DNA of 64,000 bases from Streptomyces sp. NBC_01497 (GTDB taxonomy: Bacteria > Actinomycetota > Actinomycetes > Streptomycetales > Streptomycetaceae). The translations under genes and the position numbers were made by a program. Location: assembly GCF_036250695.1 (NCBI RefSeq), contig NZ_CP109427.1, positions 7,130,001-7,194,000 of the forward strand, given 5' to 3'. Under the pieces are notes generated by a model, which saw nothing but the letters and a program-made list of their open reading frames with translations, searched no databases and had not been told where the DNA came from. Below, in pieces: positions 25,842 to 35,367 of this stretch (within the stretch, counting starts at the first letter, position 1; the number at the start of each line of letters is the position of its first letter).

Positions 25842-26747
25842 TCACCCCTTCAGGGCGCCGCCGAGCGCGAACCCGCCGCCCAGCTTGCGGGTGAGCAGGA
25901 GGTAGAGCATCACGACGGGCAGTGTGTAGACGAGGGAGAACGCGGCCAGCTGCCCGTACTGCGTCTGGTCGTGGGCGCTGAGGAAGGTGAACACACTCAC
26001 CGACGCCGGCAGCTTCTCCGGCGACAGCAGCAGCACGAAGGGGACGAAGAAGTTTCCCCACATGCTGATGAAGGTGAACACGGTGACGACGATGACTCCG
26101 GGCCACATCAGGGGCAGCACCACCCGTGCCAGGCACTGCATGGCGTTGGCGCCGTCGATCCTGGCCGCCTCCTCCAGGACGATGGGCACACCGTCCATGA
26201 AGTTCTTCATCAGCCAGATCGCGATCGGCAGTGCGGACGCCGTGAGGAACAGCATGGTCGCGGCCATCGAGTCGATCAGATCGACCTGGACGAACATGCT
26301 GTAGACGGGGATCATCACCGCGGTGATGGGCAGCCCGGTGGTGAACAGGACGGTGTACAGGAAGGGGCGGCGCAGCCGGGAGCGGTAGCGCGACAGCGGG
26401 TAGGCCGCCAGGATCGAGACGATCACGCACAGCAGGGTCGCGCCGCCGCACAGCAACAGGCCGTTGAGCAGCGGCCGGAAGGTGGTGTCGGTGTTGAGGA
26501 TCGCGTGGAAGTTGTCCCACGTCGGCGGCGAGGGCAGGCTCAGTTCGAAACTGGCCGTGGAGCTGACGGACGCGAGCACCATCCACACCAGTGGCAGCAC
26601 GAACAGCAGGCAGATCACCAGCAGGACGAGGTTGACCGCGATGCGCGCGGGCCGGATGCGGCGCGCGGTTCCCGCGGCGGGCGCGGGGCGGGCGCCCCGG
26701 CCGTCGCGGCCCGCCGTGGCCGCCGGCCTCAGGTCGGTGGTGGCCAT
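25842..26747 (-). CDS. Sugar ABC transporter permease (MalG-type, second permease)
   Basis: This 301-residue CUT1-type inner membrane permease has six hydrophobic segments. The EAA loop is EEAARIDGANAMQCLARVVL (about residues 195-214), which docks the ATPase. The ATG at 26747 overlaps the stop of the first permease by one base (TGATG), so translation is coupled. The cytoplasmic N-terminus is rich in Ala/Pro/Arg. No ATPase is in the operon. Streptomyces CUT1 importers usually share the MsiK ATPase encoded elsewhere, and that is likely here too. It precedes the mannosidase relic. Confidence 0.93.
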   Translation of the reverse strand: MATTDLRPAATAGRDGRGARPAPAAGTARRIRPARIAVNLVLLVICLLFVLPLVWMVLASVSSTASFELSLPSPPTWDNFHAILNTDTTFRPLLNGLLLCGGATLLCVIVSILAAYPLSRYRSRLRRPFLYTVLFTTGLPITAVMIPVYSMFVQVDLIDSMAATMLFLTASALPIAIWLMKNFMDGVPIVLEEAARIDGANAMQCLARVVLPLMWPGVIVVTVFTFISMWGNFFVPFVLLLSPEKLPASVSVFTFLSAHDQTQYGQLAAFSLVYTLPVVMLYLLLTRKLGGGFALGGALKG

Positions 26748-27673
26748 CAGTCCTCCTCCACCTTGAGCAGCTTGAGGTACACAACGGAGAACAGGGCGCC
26801 CACGACCAGCAGGACGAGCGCGATCGCCGTGCCGTAGCCGATCAGGCTGTTCTGGAACGCCTGCTGGTACATGAAGACCGGCAGCGTCTGGCTCTTGTTG
26901 CCGGGGCCGCCGCGTGTCATGGCGTAGATCAGTCCGAAGACGGAGAGCGTCTGCAGGGTGATCAGCATCAGATTGGTCATGATGGAGCGTCGGATGACCG
27001 GGAGTGTGACGTGCCACAGCCTGTGCCACACGCCCGCGCCGTCCATCTCGGCGGCCTCCACCAGTTCGCGCGGCACCTCGGCGAGCGCGGCGGAGTAGAC
27101 CATCATCGAGAACGCGGTGCCGCGCCACACGTTGGCCAGGCACACGGCGAGGATCGGCAAGGTGTACAGCCAGTTCTGCCGCGGCAGGCCGAGCACGCCG
27201 AGCACCTCGTTGAGCGCACCCTGCTGGTAGAAGAACGCGTACATCAGGTACCCGGCGACGATCTCGGGCAGCACCCAGGCGGCGATGACCACGGCGTTGG
27301 TGAGCGAGCGCACCGGACGGGTGGCCTTCTCGGCGAGGACCGCCAGGCTCAGGCCGAGAGTGTTCTGCCCGACGACGGCGGAGCCGACGACGAACACCAG
27401 CGTCAACCAGAGCGCGTTGAGGAAGTCCGGATCGGCGAACGCGCGCGTGAAGTTGGCCAGCCCCACGAAGTGCGTCTCTGCCGCGCCGGTCAACTGGGCG
27501 TCGGTGAAGGCGTCGTAGACGCAGTAGAGGATCGGCCCGGCCAGGAACACGGCCAGCAGGACGAGGGACGGCACCAGCGGGAGACCACGCAGGAACGACG
27601 AGCCGGCCACGCGGCCGCCTGCCGCACGGCCCGGGGGGCCTGCGCCGTCGGCGGGTGCGGCGGCGGATTTCAC
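26747..27673 (-). CDS. Sugar ABC transporter permease (MalF-type, first permease)
   Basis: This 308-residue permease has six transmembrane segments and the EAA loop ELVEAAEMDGAGVWHRLWHV (about residues 200-219). The GTG at 27673 overlaps the stop of the binding-protein gene (GTGA), and its own stop overlaps the next ATG. The three importer genes are thus translationally coupled. It should pair with the second permease to form the membrane channel for an oligosaccharide. The substrate is inferred to be a mannosidic sugar from the GH38 relic and the ROK regulator, by analogy with similar actinobacterial operons. Confidence 0.93.
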   Translation of the reverse strand: MKSAAAPADGAGPPGRAAGGRVAGSSFLRGLPLVPSLVLLAVFLAGPILYCVYDAFTDAQLTGAAETHFVGLANFTRAFADPDFLNALWLTLVFVVGSAVVGQNTLGLSLAVLAEKATRPVRSLTNAVVIAAWVLPEIVAGYLMYAFFYQQGALNEVLGVLGLPRQNWLYTLPILAVCLANVWRGTAFSMMVYSAALAEVPRELVEAAEMDGAGVWHRLWHVTLPVIRRSIMTNLMLITLQTLSVFGLIYAMTRGGPGNKSQTLPVFMYQQAFQNSLIGYGTAIALVLLVVGALFSVVYLKLLKVEED

Positions 27674-29046
27674 CGGGTGCCCTTGGCAGTGCTGTCGGAG
27701 CCGACGGCCGTGGCCAGGTCCTGGTCGTACGTCTTCGCGGCATCCGAAACCGAACTCTGGCCGGTGGTCACGGACTCCATGGCCTTGGTGATGGCGTTGG
27801 AGACCTGCGGGTACTTCGGCAGCGCCGGACGGAAGTGGGTGTACTTGACCAGGCCGGTGAAGAACTTGTTGGTCGGCGTGGCGTCGAGGTACTTCGGGTC
27901 GGCGGCGACGTCCGTGCGCACAGCGGTGGTCGACTCGATGATGTTCCAGTTCGTCGAGTTGGCCTTGTCCTTGATCGCCTTCGTGAACTGCCATGCCAGA
28001 TCAGGGTTCTTGGCCTTGGCCGGGATGGACCAGGCCCAGCCTCCCGACATGCTGACCTGGCCGGGTGCCTGACCGTGCTGGGTCGGCATGGCGGCGGAGG
28101 CCATCGTCCTGCTCCACCCGGGCCACGGACGCGGCCCTGTCGTGAGCCAGTTGTTCGCCATCCATGAGCCGTCGATGTTGATGGCGAGCTTGTTCTCGGG
28201 GAGCAGCTTCGTGCCGACCTCGGTGCCCGCGTTCGGACCGAGCGCGGTGGACTTGGACAGGCCCAGGTTCTCGCTGTACACGTCGTGGACGAACGTCAGC
28301 GCGTCCTTGAAGCCCTGGGAGCCGACGATCCACTTCTTGGTCTTGGCGTCGTACAGGGAGTCGCCGGCGGCGCCGGTCCCGTACAGCAGCATCTCGAAGC
28401 CCTGCATGGTGGACTGCTCGCCGCCGGCCTGCCCGGTGTAGAGGTTCATCGGCGTCACACCCGGCAGTTTCTTCTTGATCGTCCGAGCGACGTCAAGGAT
28501 GTCCTGCCATGTTTTGGGCTGCCAGGGGGTGGCGATCCCGGCCTTCTTGAGCAGGTTCTGGTTGTACCAGATGCCTCGGGTGTCGGTGTCGTCCGGAACG
28601 CCGTACGTCTTGCCGTCGGCGGGCGAGGAGACGGCGCCCTTGGCGGCGTCGGCGAAGGAGTCCCAGTCCGCCCACTTGGCCACGTACGCGTCGATCGGTT
28701 TGAGGTATCCGCTGGCTATGTCGGAGTTGATCAGCGCGGTGTCCTCGTAGACCAGGTCGGGAGCGGTCGAAGGCGAGCGCATCATCAGCTGGATCTTCGT
28801 GTAGTAGTCGTTCTCGGACGCCGTGACCGGAATGATGTCGATCTTCTTGCCCGGGTGGGCCTTCTCGAAGGACCGCTTCATGGTGGTGAGGAACGTCTGC
28901 TGCTTGTGGTCGTTCTGATCAAGGTGCTGCCAGTAGACGACCTTGATCGAGTTGCCGCCGCTACCGGAGGCGGAGCCGCCGCAGCCTGCGGCGGACAACG
29001 TTGTTGCGACCGTGATCGCGAAGGCGGCGAGAAGTTTCTTGCGCAA
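27670..29046 (-). CDS. Sugar ABC transporter substrate-binding lipoprotein
   Basis: This 458-residue extracellular binding protein is anchored by lipid. From a TTG at 29046 the protein begins MRKKLLAAFAITVATTLSAA, followed by GCGGS: a signal peptide with lipobox LSAAGC, lipidated Cys near residue 22. The TTG is supported by GGAGG 6 nt upstream and by the lack of a better start; the upstream frame is not signal-like. The mature part has the solute-binding fold, with VVYWQHLDQNDHKQQTFL at the start and many aromatic residues typical of CUT1 sugar binders. It is the first gene of the operon and is divergent from the ROK regulator, which should control it. Confidence 0.93.
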   Translation of the reverse strand: MRKKLLAAFAITVATTLSAAGCGGSASGSGGNSIKVVYWQHLDQNDHKQQTFLTTMKRSFEKAHPGKKIDIIPVTASENDYYTKIQLMMRSPSTAPDLVYEDTALINSDIASGYLKPIDAYVAKWADWDSFADAAKGAVSSPADGKTYGVPDDTDTRGIWYNQNLLKKAGIATPWQPKTWQDILDVARTIKKKLPGVTPMNLYTGQAGGEQSTMQGFEMLLYGTGAAGDSLYDAKTKKWIVGSQGFKDALTFVHDVYSENLGLSKSTALGPNAGTEVGTKLLPENKLAINIDGSWMANNWLTTGPRPWPGWSRTMASAAMPTQHGQAPGQVSMSGGWAWSIPAKAKNPDLAWQFTKAIKDKANSTNWNIIESTTAVRTDVAADPKYLDATPTNKFFTGLVKYTHFRPALPKYPQVSNAITKAMESVTTGQSSVSDAAKTYDQDLATAVGSDSTAKGTR

Positions 29047-29232
29047 GGGATCCTCCGAAGGGTGCGGCGCGTGCGCCTTACTCCGGCGCGCGACTGCGGG
29101 TGGCACGGGTCGTAGCTGTGGGGAGATACGGGACGTACGGGAGGGATGTGCTGCTCGCGAACACGGACAGGCGCGGACGGTGCCGGGACGCGGCAGGTGC
29201 TGGTGGGGTGCGTGCTGCGCCTGGCGCATTAC

Positions 29233-29255
29233 CTAAATCCAATGGATGGACTAAG
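29233..29255. promoter_or_regulatory. ROK-type operator in the divergent promoter
   Basis: A 23-bp imperfect palindrome has left arm CTAAATCCA and right arm TGGACTAAG, seven of nine positions matching. It sits in an AT-richer stretch between the sugar ABC operon and the ROK gene. Its position and symmetry fit repression of both by the ROK protein. Confidence 0.7.
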
Positions 29256-29356
29256 TCAACGTCTCTTGCATAATCAGGGTGCCCAAGTTCCGCGGGCAGG
29301 AGTCGCGTTCGTGGCCGCCGGCCGCACGCACCCGCACGAGGGAGGAGCGCCCCACC

Positions 29357-30595
29357 ATGCGAAGCGGTACCAACCTGCCCCGGGTGGGTGGTTACAACCA
29401 GGCCGTCGTCCTGGACGCCATCCGCACGAGAGGTCCCGTCAGCCGCGTCGAGTTGGGGCCGCTCACCGGGCTCACCAATCAGACGGTGTCCAATGTCGTG
29501 CGACGGCTGCTCGACGCGGGCCTGATCACCGAATCGGGGCACGCCCCCTCCAGCGGCGGCAAACGCCGCACCCTGCTGATGCCACGCGCCGACGGCGCCT
29601 ACGCCCTCGGTGTGCACCTCGACCCCGACGCGGCCGTGATCGTCCTCGTCGACCTCGCGGGATCGGTACTGCGCAGCCGCCGGTTCGCGCTGCCTCGGCC
29701 CAGTGTCCCCGAGGAGGTGGTCGACGCGGTGGCGCGCGCCGCACTGCGGCTGCCCGAGCACGCCGCCATCGACCGCGGTCGCCTGCTCGGCCTCGGCATC
29801 GCCGCGCCCGGACCCCTCGACGGTGAGACCGGGACGGTGGTGGAGCCGCCCAACTTCGACGGCTGGAGACGGGTTCCGCTGCTCGACATGTTCGCGAAGG
29901 CGACCGGCATGCCGGTCGCGCTGGACAACGACGCGACGGCCGCGGCGATCGGTGAGCGCTGGATCGGCGGAAAGCAGCGCGCAGACGGCTTCCTGTTCCT
30001 GTACATGGGCGCGGGTATCGGCGCCGGCATCATGCTCAACAACCAGGTCCTGCGCGGCGGCACGGGCAACGCGGGCGAGATCGGGCATGCCCGGATCGAC
30101 GCCGGGAACCGCCTCTGCGATTGCGGGAGCAACGCTTGCCTCGGCCCCCACTGCAACCCTGCCGCACTGGTCGACGACCTGTTCACCCGGCACGGCCGGA
30201 GCGCCGCGGAGCGCATCGGGCTCAGCGGCGAGCCCGACGCGGTGCGCGCCGACTGGAAGCTGCTGCGGCGTGCGACGCGCGCCGGTGATCCGGCGGCCCG
30301 CGAGGTGGTGCGCCTGGCGGGCCGCCGCATGGGGCAAGCGGTGCACGGGGCCGTGGCACTGCTCGACGTGAGCCGGGTGGTGCTGGGCGGCGAGGCACTC
30401 GCAGGCGTCGAGCACGTCCTGGGCGAGGAGATCGACGCCGCCGTCAACACCACCTCGGTGACCCGCGTCCTGGGCGGCGTCACGGTGGAACCCAGCCTGA
30501 TCGGCGAGACGGCAGGAGCGGTGGGCGCCGCGTCGCTGGTCCTCCATGGGCACTACGCGCCAGGCTGGCGCATGCTGACGGAGGCGTCGGGGTGA
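29357..30595 (+). CDS. ROK-family transcriptional regulator of the sugar operon
   Basis: This 412-residue repressor has an N-terminal winged helix (QAVVLDAIRTRGPVSRVELG, TGLTNQTVSNVVRRLLDAGL, about residues 14-65). A ROK sugar-kinase-like domain follows, with LGIAAPGPLDG, DNDATAAAIGE and a cysteine cluster LCDCGSNACLGPHC in place of the usual CxCGxxGCxE zinc site. GHARID just before supplies the metal-binding His. The ATG at 29357 has GGAGGAG 9 nt upstream. It is divergent from the binding protein/permease operon and probably responds to a transported sugar or its phosphate. The kinase function is likely lost in such regulators. Confidence 0.92.
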   Translation: MRSGTNLPRVGGYNQAVVLDAIRTRGPVSRVELGPLTGLTNQTVSNVVRRLLDAGLITESGHAPSSGGKRRTLLMPRADGAYALGVHLDPDAAVIVLVDLAGSVLRSRRFALPRPSVPEEVVDAVARAALRLPEHAAIDRGRLLGLGIAAPGPLDGETGTVVEPPNFDGWRRVPLLDMFAKATGMPVALDNDATAAAIGERWIGGKQRADGFLFLYMGAGIGAGIMLNNQVLRGGTGNAGEIGHARIDAGNRLCDCGSNACLGPHCNPAALVDDLFTRHGRSAAERIGLSGEPDAVRADWKLLRRATRAGDPAAREVVRLAGRRMGQAVHGAVALLDVSRVVLGGEALAGVEHVLGEEIDAAVNTTSVTRVLGGVTVEPSLIGETAGAVGAASLVLHGHYAPGWRMLTEASG

Positions 30596-31141
30596 GGCGC
30601 CCGGCCGGGGTGAGGGGTGGAAGAGGCCGGCTCGCCGGCGCCACCCGGGCGAGCCGCGAGCCGGCCACGAGGTGATCCGGGGGCAGCGGCCGGAGCCGAG
30701 CGGTTTCCTGTCCGCGGGCGCCCCGCCGCCCCCCAGCTGATCATGAACGTGGCGGGCGGCACGGCCCGCTGCCGTTGAACGCCGCGCCCACCGGATCCGG
30801 TGCTTCCGCAGGAGGACCCGCCGGCAGGCCACGCCGACCTCCGTGAGACCGGGGGAGTGATGAGGGACGGCTCCCGGTGGTCCCGAGCCGAGCGCGACGC
30901 CGCTGGGGAGCGCGTCGCCGTCCGGCCCGGCTCGTACGGCGGCGGCCCGCGTACAGGAGGGACTCGTACACGGGTGCGGACGTTGCGGCGATCGAGCGGC
31001 CGGGGACCGACGCCCACGCCGTCCACGATCGGCGTTGCCCGCAGGATCGTGGGGCGGGGGCCCGGAGGAGCACACCCGCTGGGCGGCCGGCGGTGCGAGC
31101 CCCATGAGCCGGCGGCGATCAGGCCCGGGTACTGTCGACGG
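30596..31141. other. Intergenic region between ROK gene and SURF1 gene
   Basis: About 545 bp have no supported gene; the open frames on both strands are Arg/Pro-rich shadows. Arms GGCCGGCTCG (30625-30634) and CGAGCCGGCC (30657-30666) pair perfectly and may end ROK transcription. The promoter of the SURF1 gene is expected near the right end but was not identified. Confidence 0.5.
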
Positions 31142-32146
31142 GTGCTGCGAACGTTGCTGACCCGCCGGTGGGTGATCCTGACCCTGGTGCTGGCTGCCCT
31201 TGTCCCGACCTTCTACCGGTTGGGTCTGTGGCAGTACCACAGGTACCAGCAGGCCAACGAGCTCAATCAGATGATCGACCGCAATCAGAGCGCCAAGCCC
31301 GTGCCGGTCACCTCGCTGTCCGAGCCCGGCGGCACGGTGCCGTTCTCCCGGACGTACCGCACCGTGTCGGCGACCGGCCACTACGACGCCGCGCACCAGT
31401 TCGTCGTCCGCCAGCGCACCAACGCCTCCGGCGACGTCGGCTTCCAGGTCGTCACACCGCTGGTCACGTCCACCGGCGAGGCGGTTCTCGTCAACCGGGG
31501 CTGGGTGGCGCCCGCGTCACAGAGCGGTACGGCCTTCCCGCACGTTCCCGGGGTTCCCACGGGCACCGTCACGGTGACCGGCCGGCTGCGCCCGGACGAG
31601 ACCTACGCCTCCACCGGCATCCACAAGCGTCCCAGCCTGCCGCCGCGCCAGTCCGTGATCATCAACAGCGCGGAGCAGGCGGGGGACGTCTCCGTACCGC
31701 TGGTGTCGGGGTACATGGAACTGACCGCCACCACCCCGGCGCTCCCCGCCGCGGACGAGGCCGAACTCACGCCCGGCCCGCAGGAGGACTCCAACTCGAT
31801 GGCCGTCATCGGCCAGGGCGTGCACCTGCCGTACGCGATCCAGTGGTGGATCTTCGCCGCCGCCGTGCCGGTGGGGTGGTGGATCCTGCTCCGCCGCGAC
31901 ACCGAGATCGACGAGGAGGCACGGGCCGCGGAAGGCACCGCCGGGGAGCCTCCCCGTCCGGGAGCGGAGAACGCCGATCCGGTGGACGGGACGCCCGGGG
32001 AGGACGCGCCCTCGCAGGCGGGTGACGCGGATCAGCCCGCCGCAACCCCGGCGCCCGTACCGGCCGTCGGCACCGGCGTCTCGCCCGCCGCCGACCTGTA
32101 CGCCCTCATCGGCCGGGACCAGCGGCGCCGCTACCCGCGGGGCTGA
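31142..32146 (+). CDS. SURF1-family cytochrome oxidase biogenesis protein
   Basis: This 334-residue membrane protein has two transmembrane helices, at about residues 10-28 (WVILTLVLAALVPTFYRLG, then LWQYHRYQ) and about 230-252 (YAIQWWIFAAAVPVGWWILL). A periplasmic-side domain lies between them, with GFQVVTPLV, AVLVNRGWV and the late Asn/Gly motif VIGQGVHLPY. SURF1 assists heme a/oxidase assembly. A long, acidic Pro/Glu-rich C-terminal tail of about 80 residues is unusual compared with bacterial SURF1 but common in Streptomyces. The GTG at 31142 is the only start near the first helix. The last 16 bp overlap the convergent GMC gene. Confidence 0.88.
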   Translation: MLRTLLTRRWVILTLVLAALVPTFYRLGLWQYHRYQQANELNQMIDRNQSAKPVPVTSLSEPGGTVPFSRTYRTVSATGHYDAAHQFVVRQRTNASGDVGFQVVTPLVTSTGEAVLVNRGWVAPASQSGTAFPHVPGVPTGTVTVTGRLRPDETYASTGIHKRPSLPPRQSVIINSAEQAGDVSVPLVSGYMELTATTPALPAADEAELTPGPQEDSNSMAVIGQGVHLPYAIQWWIFAAAVPVGWWILLRRDTEIDEEARAAEGTAGEPPRPGAENADPVDGTPGEDAPSQAGDADQPAATPAPVPAVGTGVSPAADLYALIGRDQRRRYPRG

Positions 32147-33696
32147 ACCGGACCGGACCACGCCGCGCCTTCGCCGCGAGAGCCCTGCTTCACGAGTTCC
32201 GCCGCGCGTTCCGCGATGGCGTACGTCGTCGCGTTGGTGTTCGCGGAGACGATGGCAGGCATCACCGAGGCGTCGGCCACGCGCAGTCCGGCCAGGCCCC
32301 GTACCCGCAGTCCGGTGTCGACCACGGCCATGGCGTCGTCGCCGATCGCGCATGTGCCGCAGTAGTGGAAGTAGCACATGAGGCTCTGCCGCAGGTACGC
32401 ACGGACGGCTTGCCCGTCCCGGACGTCCGGGCCCGGGAGAGCTTCCTCGCCCCGCCAGCCTGCCAGTGCCCCGGCCTGCCCGATCTCCCGGGCCACGCGC
32501 AGTCCGGCGCCCATCGTGGCGATGTCGCGTTCGTCGCCGAGGTAGTCAGGATCGACCAGCGGTGTGTCCCGTACGTCAGGCCCGGCGAGGCGCACGGTGC
32601 CGCTGCTGTACGGGTTCATCGCCGAGAAGGCGATCGCGTAACCGTCGTCGGGCCCGGGCAGCGTGGGCGCCCTCAAGGGCATGCTCGCGAAGAGGATCTG
32701 GAGGTCGGGTGCGTCGGCGGTGCCGTCCGTCCGCACCAGACCGAGCGCTTCCCCAGGCGGGTTGCCCGGCGTGACGGGCACGGGGCGTCGGGACGCGTAG
32801 GTGAGCGTCGACAGGGGATGGTCCTGGAGGTTGGCTCCCACACCCGGCAGGTCCAGCGCGGTCTCCACTCCCGCCTCCCGCAGGTGCTCCGGCGGCCCGA
32901 CACCGGACACCATCAGCAACTGCGGCGAACCGATCGCGCCGGCACAGAGTACGACCTCCCGGTCGCACTCCACCGGGACCGACCGGTCGCCCGCCGTGTA
33001 CACGACCCCGACGCAGCGGCCGTCGACGATGCGCAGCCGCCGTACCAGTACGTCGGAGAGCACCCGCAGGTTGGGCCGGTCGAGGACCGGGCGCAGGTAG
33101 GCGTCCGCGGCACTCTGCCGGACGCCACTGACGATGTTGTTGTCACACCAGCCGAAACCGACTTCCAGCCCGGCGCTGACGTCCGTCGCCCGGTGGTGCC
33201 CGGCCTCCAGGGCGGCCCCGACGCATGCTTCCACCACGGGGTTGGGTTCCGTGGCGGGAGCCACCGTCAGCGGCCCGCCCACCCCGCGCGCGGAACTGCC
33301 GTGCCCCGGAGCGTTCTCGCTGCGCCTGAAGAACGGCAGGAGGTCGTCGTACCCCCAGCCGGCGGCCCCCCGCCCCGGCCAGCTGTCGTAGCTCGACCGG
33401 TGACCCCTCAGGAAGTTCATGCCGTTGATGCTCGACGACCCCCCGAGCCCCCGTCCGCGCGGTAGGGGTATCTCCGTACCGGTGAACGCCTGCTCGGTGG
33501 TCGTGCCGCCCCAGTCGGCGCTGCCTCCCACCAGGGCGGGCCACGCCCGCGGCACCGCCATCATGTCCAGCGGGCGTTCGGCGCCCGCCTCAAGGAGCAG
33601 GACCCGCACACTCGCATCCTCGGAGAGCCGCGACGCCAGCACACATCCCGCCGTGCCCGCGCCGACGACAACGTAGTCGTAGTTCGCAGATTCCAT
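32131..33696 (-). CDS. GMC-family flavin oxidoreductase (choline dehydrogenase-like)
   Basis: This 521-residue FAD enzyme oxidises alcohols. YDYVVVGAGTAGCVLASRLS is the N-terminal FAD motif (about residues 6-25). LPRGRGLGGSSSINGMNFLR is the GMC signature 1 (about 78-97). GAIGSPQLLMVSGVGP is signature 2. The C-terminal catalytic histidine/asparagine pair is expected in CYFHYCGTCAIG and SANTNATTYAIAE. The ATG at 33696 has AAGGA upstream. The next gene on the same strand is an SDR 217 bp further upstream; the two may or may not share a promoter. The substrate is not evident; GMC members act on choline, glucose, polyethylene glycol or aromatic alcohols. Confidence 0.9.
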   Translation of the reverse strand: MESANYDYVVVGAGTAGCVLASRLSEDASVRVLLLEAGAERPLDMMAVPRAWPALVGGSADWGGTTTEQAFTGTEIPLPRGRGLGGSSSINGMNFLRGHRSSYDSWPGRGAAGWGYDDLLPFFRRSENAPGHGSSARGVGGPLTVAPATEPNPVVEACVGAALEAGHHRATDVSAGLEVGFGWCDNNIVSGVRQSAADAYLRPVLDRPNLRVLSDVLVRRLRIVDGRCVGVVYTAGDRSVPVECDREVVLCAGAIGSPQLLMVSGVGPPEHLREAGVETALDLPGVGANLQDHPLSTLTYASRRPVPVTPGNPPGEALGLVRTDGTADAPDLQILFASMPLRAPTLPGPDDGYAIAFSAMNPYSSGTVRLAGPDVRDTPLVDPDYLGDERDIATMGAGLRVAREIGQAGALAGWRGEEALPGPDVRDGQAVRAYLRQSLMCYFHYCGTCAIGDDAMAVVDTGLRVRGLAGLRVADASVMPAIVSANTNATTYAIAERAAELVKQGSRGEGAAWSGPVQPRG

Positions 33697-33913
33697 GATG
33701 ACGTCCTTCGCGGTGACGACCCGTGGGAGGCGCCGGAACGCGGTCCGTCGTGGTGACCCGCGCCGTGTTCGCGGCCCCCGACGCGGCCGCCCGCCCGGCA
33801 CAACGGCGCCCCGGTGAGCGGAACACGGCTTGCGCGAGAGGCGGGGCGCGCCCGCGCGCCGTCCACCGGGAAGGGCAGCCGTCCTTGGCGGGCGGCCGGC
33901 GGCCGGCGCTCGC

Positions 33914-34804
33914 TCAGGGCCGGGGCGTGAGCAGATCCGAGAGCCGGATGCGTTCGTAGAAGTCCTCGCGGACGTGGTCCGCGACGTCGCTCGCCTCTTC
34001 GGAGCCGTCGTGCGCGGGGTCCACGGTGACACGGAACGGCCGCCGGCCCTTGGGTGTGTCGACGACCCGCACGATGGTCCTGGCCACCTCGGTGGGATCG
34101 GCGTCCGGCGGCGCGAGTTCGGCCAGCCGCTCGGCGACGTCGTCCATGAGCCCCGGGTAGAGCTCGTCGTAAACCTGCGCGGTCTCCTTGTCGTCCGGGG
34201 ACATGGCGTGGGCGAAGTGGTTCGTCCCGGAGGTGAAGGAGCCGGGAATGACCATCGCCGAGTCGATGCCGAACCGGGAGAGTTCGACCGCGTAGCTCTT
34301 GGCCACGTGGTCCTCCGCCGCCTTGGAGGCGAAGTACGGGCTCAGATAGGGCGGCGTCCCTCCGTAGGTGCTGGAGGACCCCACCCACAGCAGCAGACCG
34401 TCGTGGCGCTCGCGCATCTGCGGCAGGACCGCCCGGTTGATGCGCTGGGTCGAGATGACGTTGGTGTCGTAGATCTCCTCCAGCTGTTCCGGTGTGAACG
34501 CCTCGGTCGGACCCAGCACCATGTGGCCGGCGTTGTGTACGACGACGTCGACGCCGTCGCCCTCCTCGGTGACCGTACGGACGGCGGTGTCCACGGAAGC
34601 CTGGTCGGAGACGTCGAGTTCGACCGTGCGCAGGTCCACCGAGTTCTCCTCGGCGTACTGGGCCGCGTCGGCCGCCGCGTGAGCGTTGTGGCCTGCGACG
34701 TCGCGCATACCGGCGTACACGGTGTGCCCGTCGTCGGCCAGGGCCTGCGCTGTCATGGCGCCGAATCCGCTCGACGCTCCGCTGATGAGAATGGTCTGGG
34801 ACAT
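33914..34804 (-). CDS. Short-chain dehydrogenase/reductase
   Basis: This 296-residue NAD(P)-dependent oxidoreductase shows TILISGASSGFGAMTAQALA, the glycine-rich cofactor motif near residues 4-23. VHNAGHM stands for the NNAG motif. The catalytic Ser is in VGSSSTYGG, and YFASKAA gives the active Tyr and Lys. The family is the larger SDR type often called oxidoreductase YbbO-like. The ATG at 34804 follows AGGAG. Acidic residues are frequent (about 15% Asp/Glu). The substrate is unknown; the adjacent GMC oxidoreductase on the same strand may act on a related alcohol. Confidence 0.9.
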   Translation of the reverse strand: MSQTILISGASSGFGAMTAQALADDGHTVYAGMRDVAGHNAHAAADAAQYAEENSVDLRTVELDVSDQASVDTAVRTVTEEGDGVDVVVHNAGHMVLGPTEAFTPEQLEEIYDTNVISTQRINRAVLPQMRERHDGLLLWVGSSSTYGGTPPYLSPYFASKAAEDHVAKSYAVELSRFGIDSAMVIPGSFTSGTNHFAHAMSPDDKETAQVYDELYPGLMDDVAERLAELAPPDADPTEVARTIVRVVDTPKGRRPFRVTVDPAHDGSEEASDVADHVREDFYERIRLSDLLTPRP

Positions 34805-35367
34805 CCTGTGCTCCTGCGCTGTGGAGAGGGTGGAGTGGCCTGGTGTGATCGGTGTGCCCGTCGTCGGCCGCGGGACAAGCCGTGGCCGACGGGCGATGGT
34901 GGGACCTCGCCCATCCCGCCCCGGACGGCGCCCGGTTCCGCGGGTGTTACCTGTGGCGGGACGCGGCGCCGAAAGGAGCGGCCACGCGTGGCGCGAGACG
35001 GTCGCGGGTGCACCGGGAGGGTGCGGGTGCGCGTTTGCGGACGCCCCGGCCGGTCGTGGTGGCCGGGGCGTCCCAGGCGCCCTGTGCGGGCGGGCCACGC
35101 CCCCTCGTCAGCAGAGTCCGTCGTGCACCGGTCGCGCCCGCGGCACGCGTCACGTCTCCTGGCGGAGTCCAGCGCCCCGCCGCACCCGGCCCGCTCTCAC
35201 GAGCCCTCGGCCCACGCCCGCGGTCCCCTGTGCCGGAAGCCCGCTGACGCGTGCCATCCGGTCCCGACGATTCGCGTCATCGATAGCAGATGAGGCGAAA
35301 CGGAGCAATATGTGTTTTTCAGTCTGGTGGGTACGAGCTGCCGGCGCAACCCGGTCGGCGCCAACGT
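34805..35367. other. Intergenic region with a small AT-rich patch
   Basis: No gene is supported in 563 bp. Most is GC-rich, but 35275-35335 is much richer in A and T (around CGATAGCAGATGAGG and CAATATGTGTTTTTCAG). That patch might be a promoter for the SDR gene or a fragment of other DNA; nothing diagnostic was seen. Confidence 0.4.
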
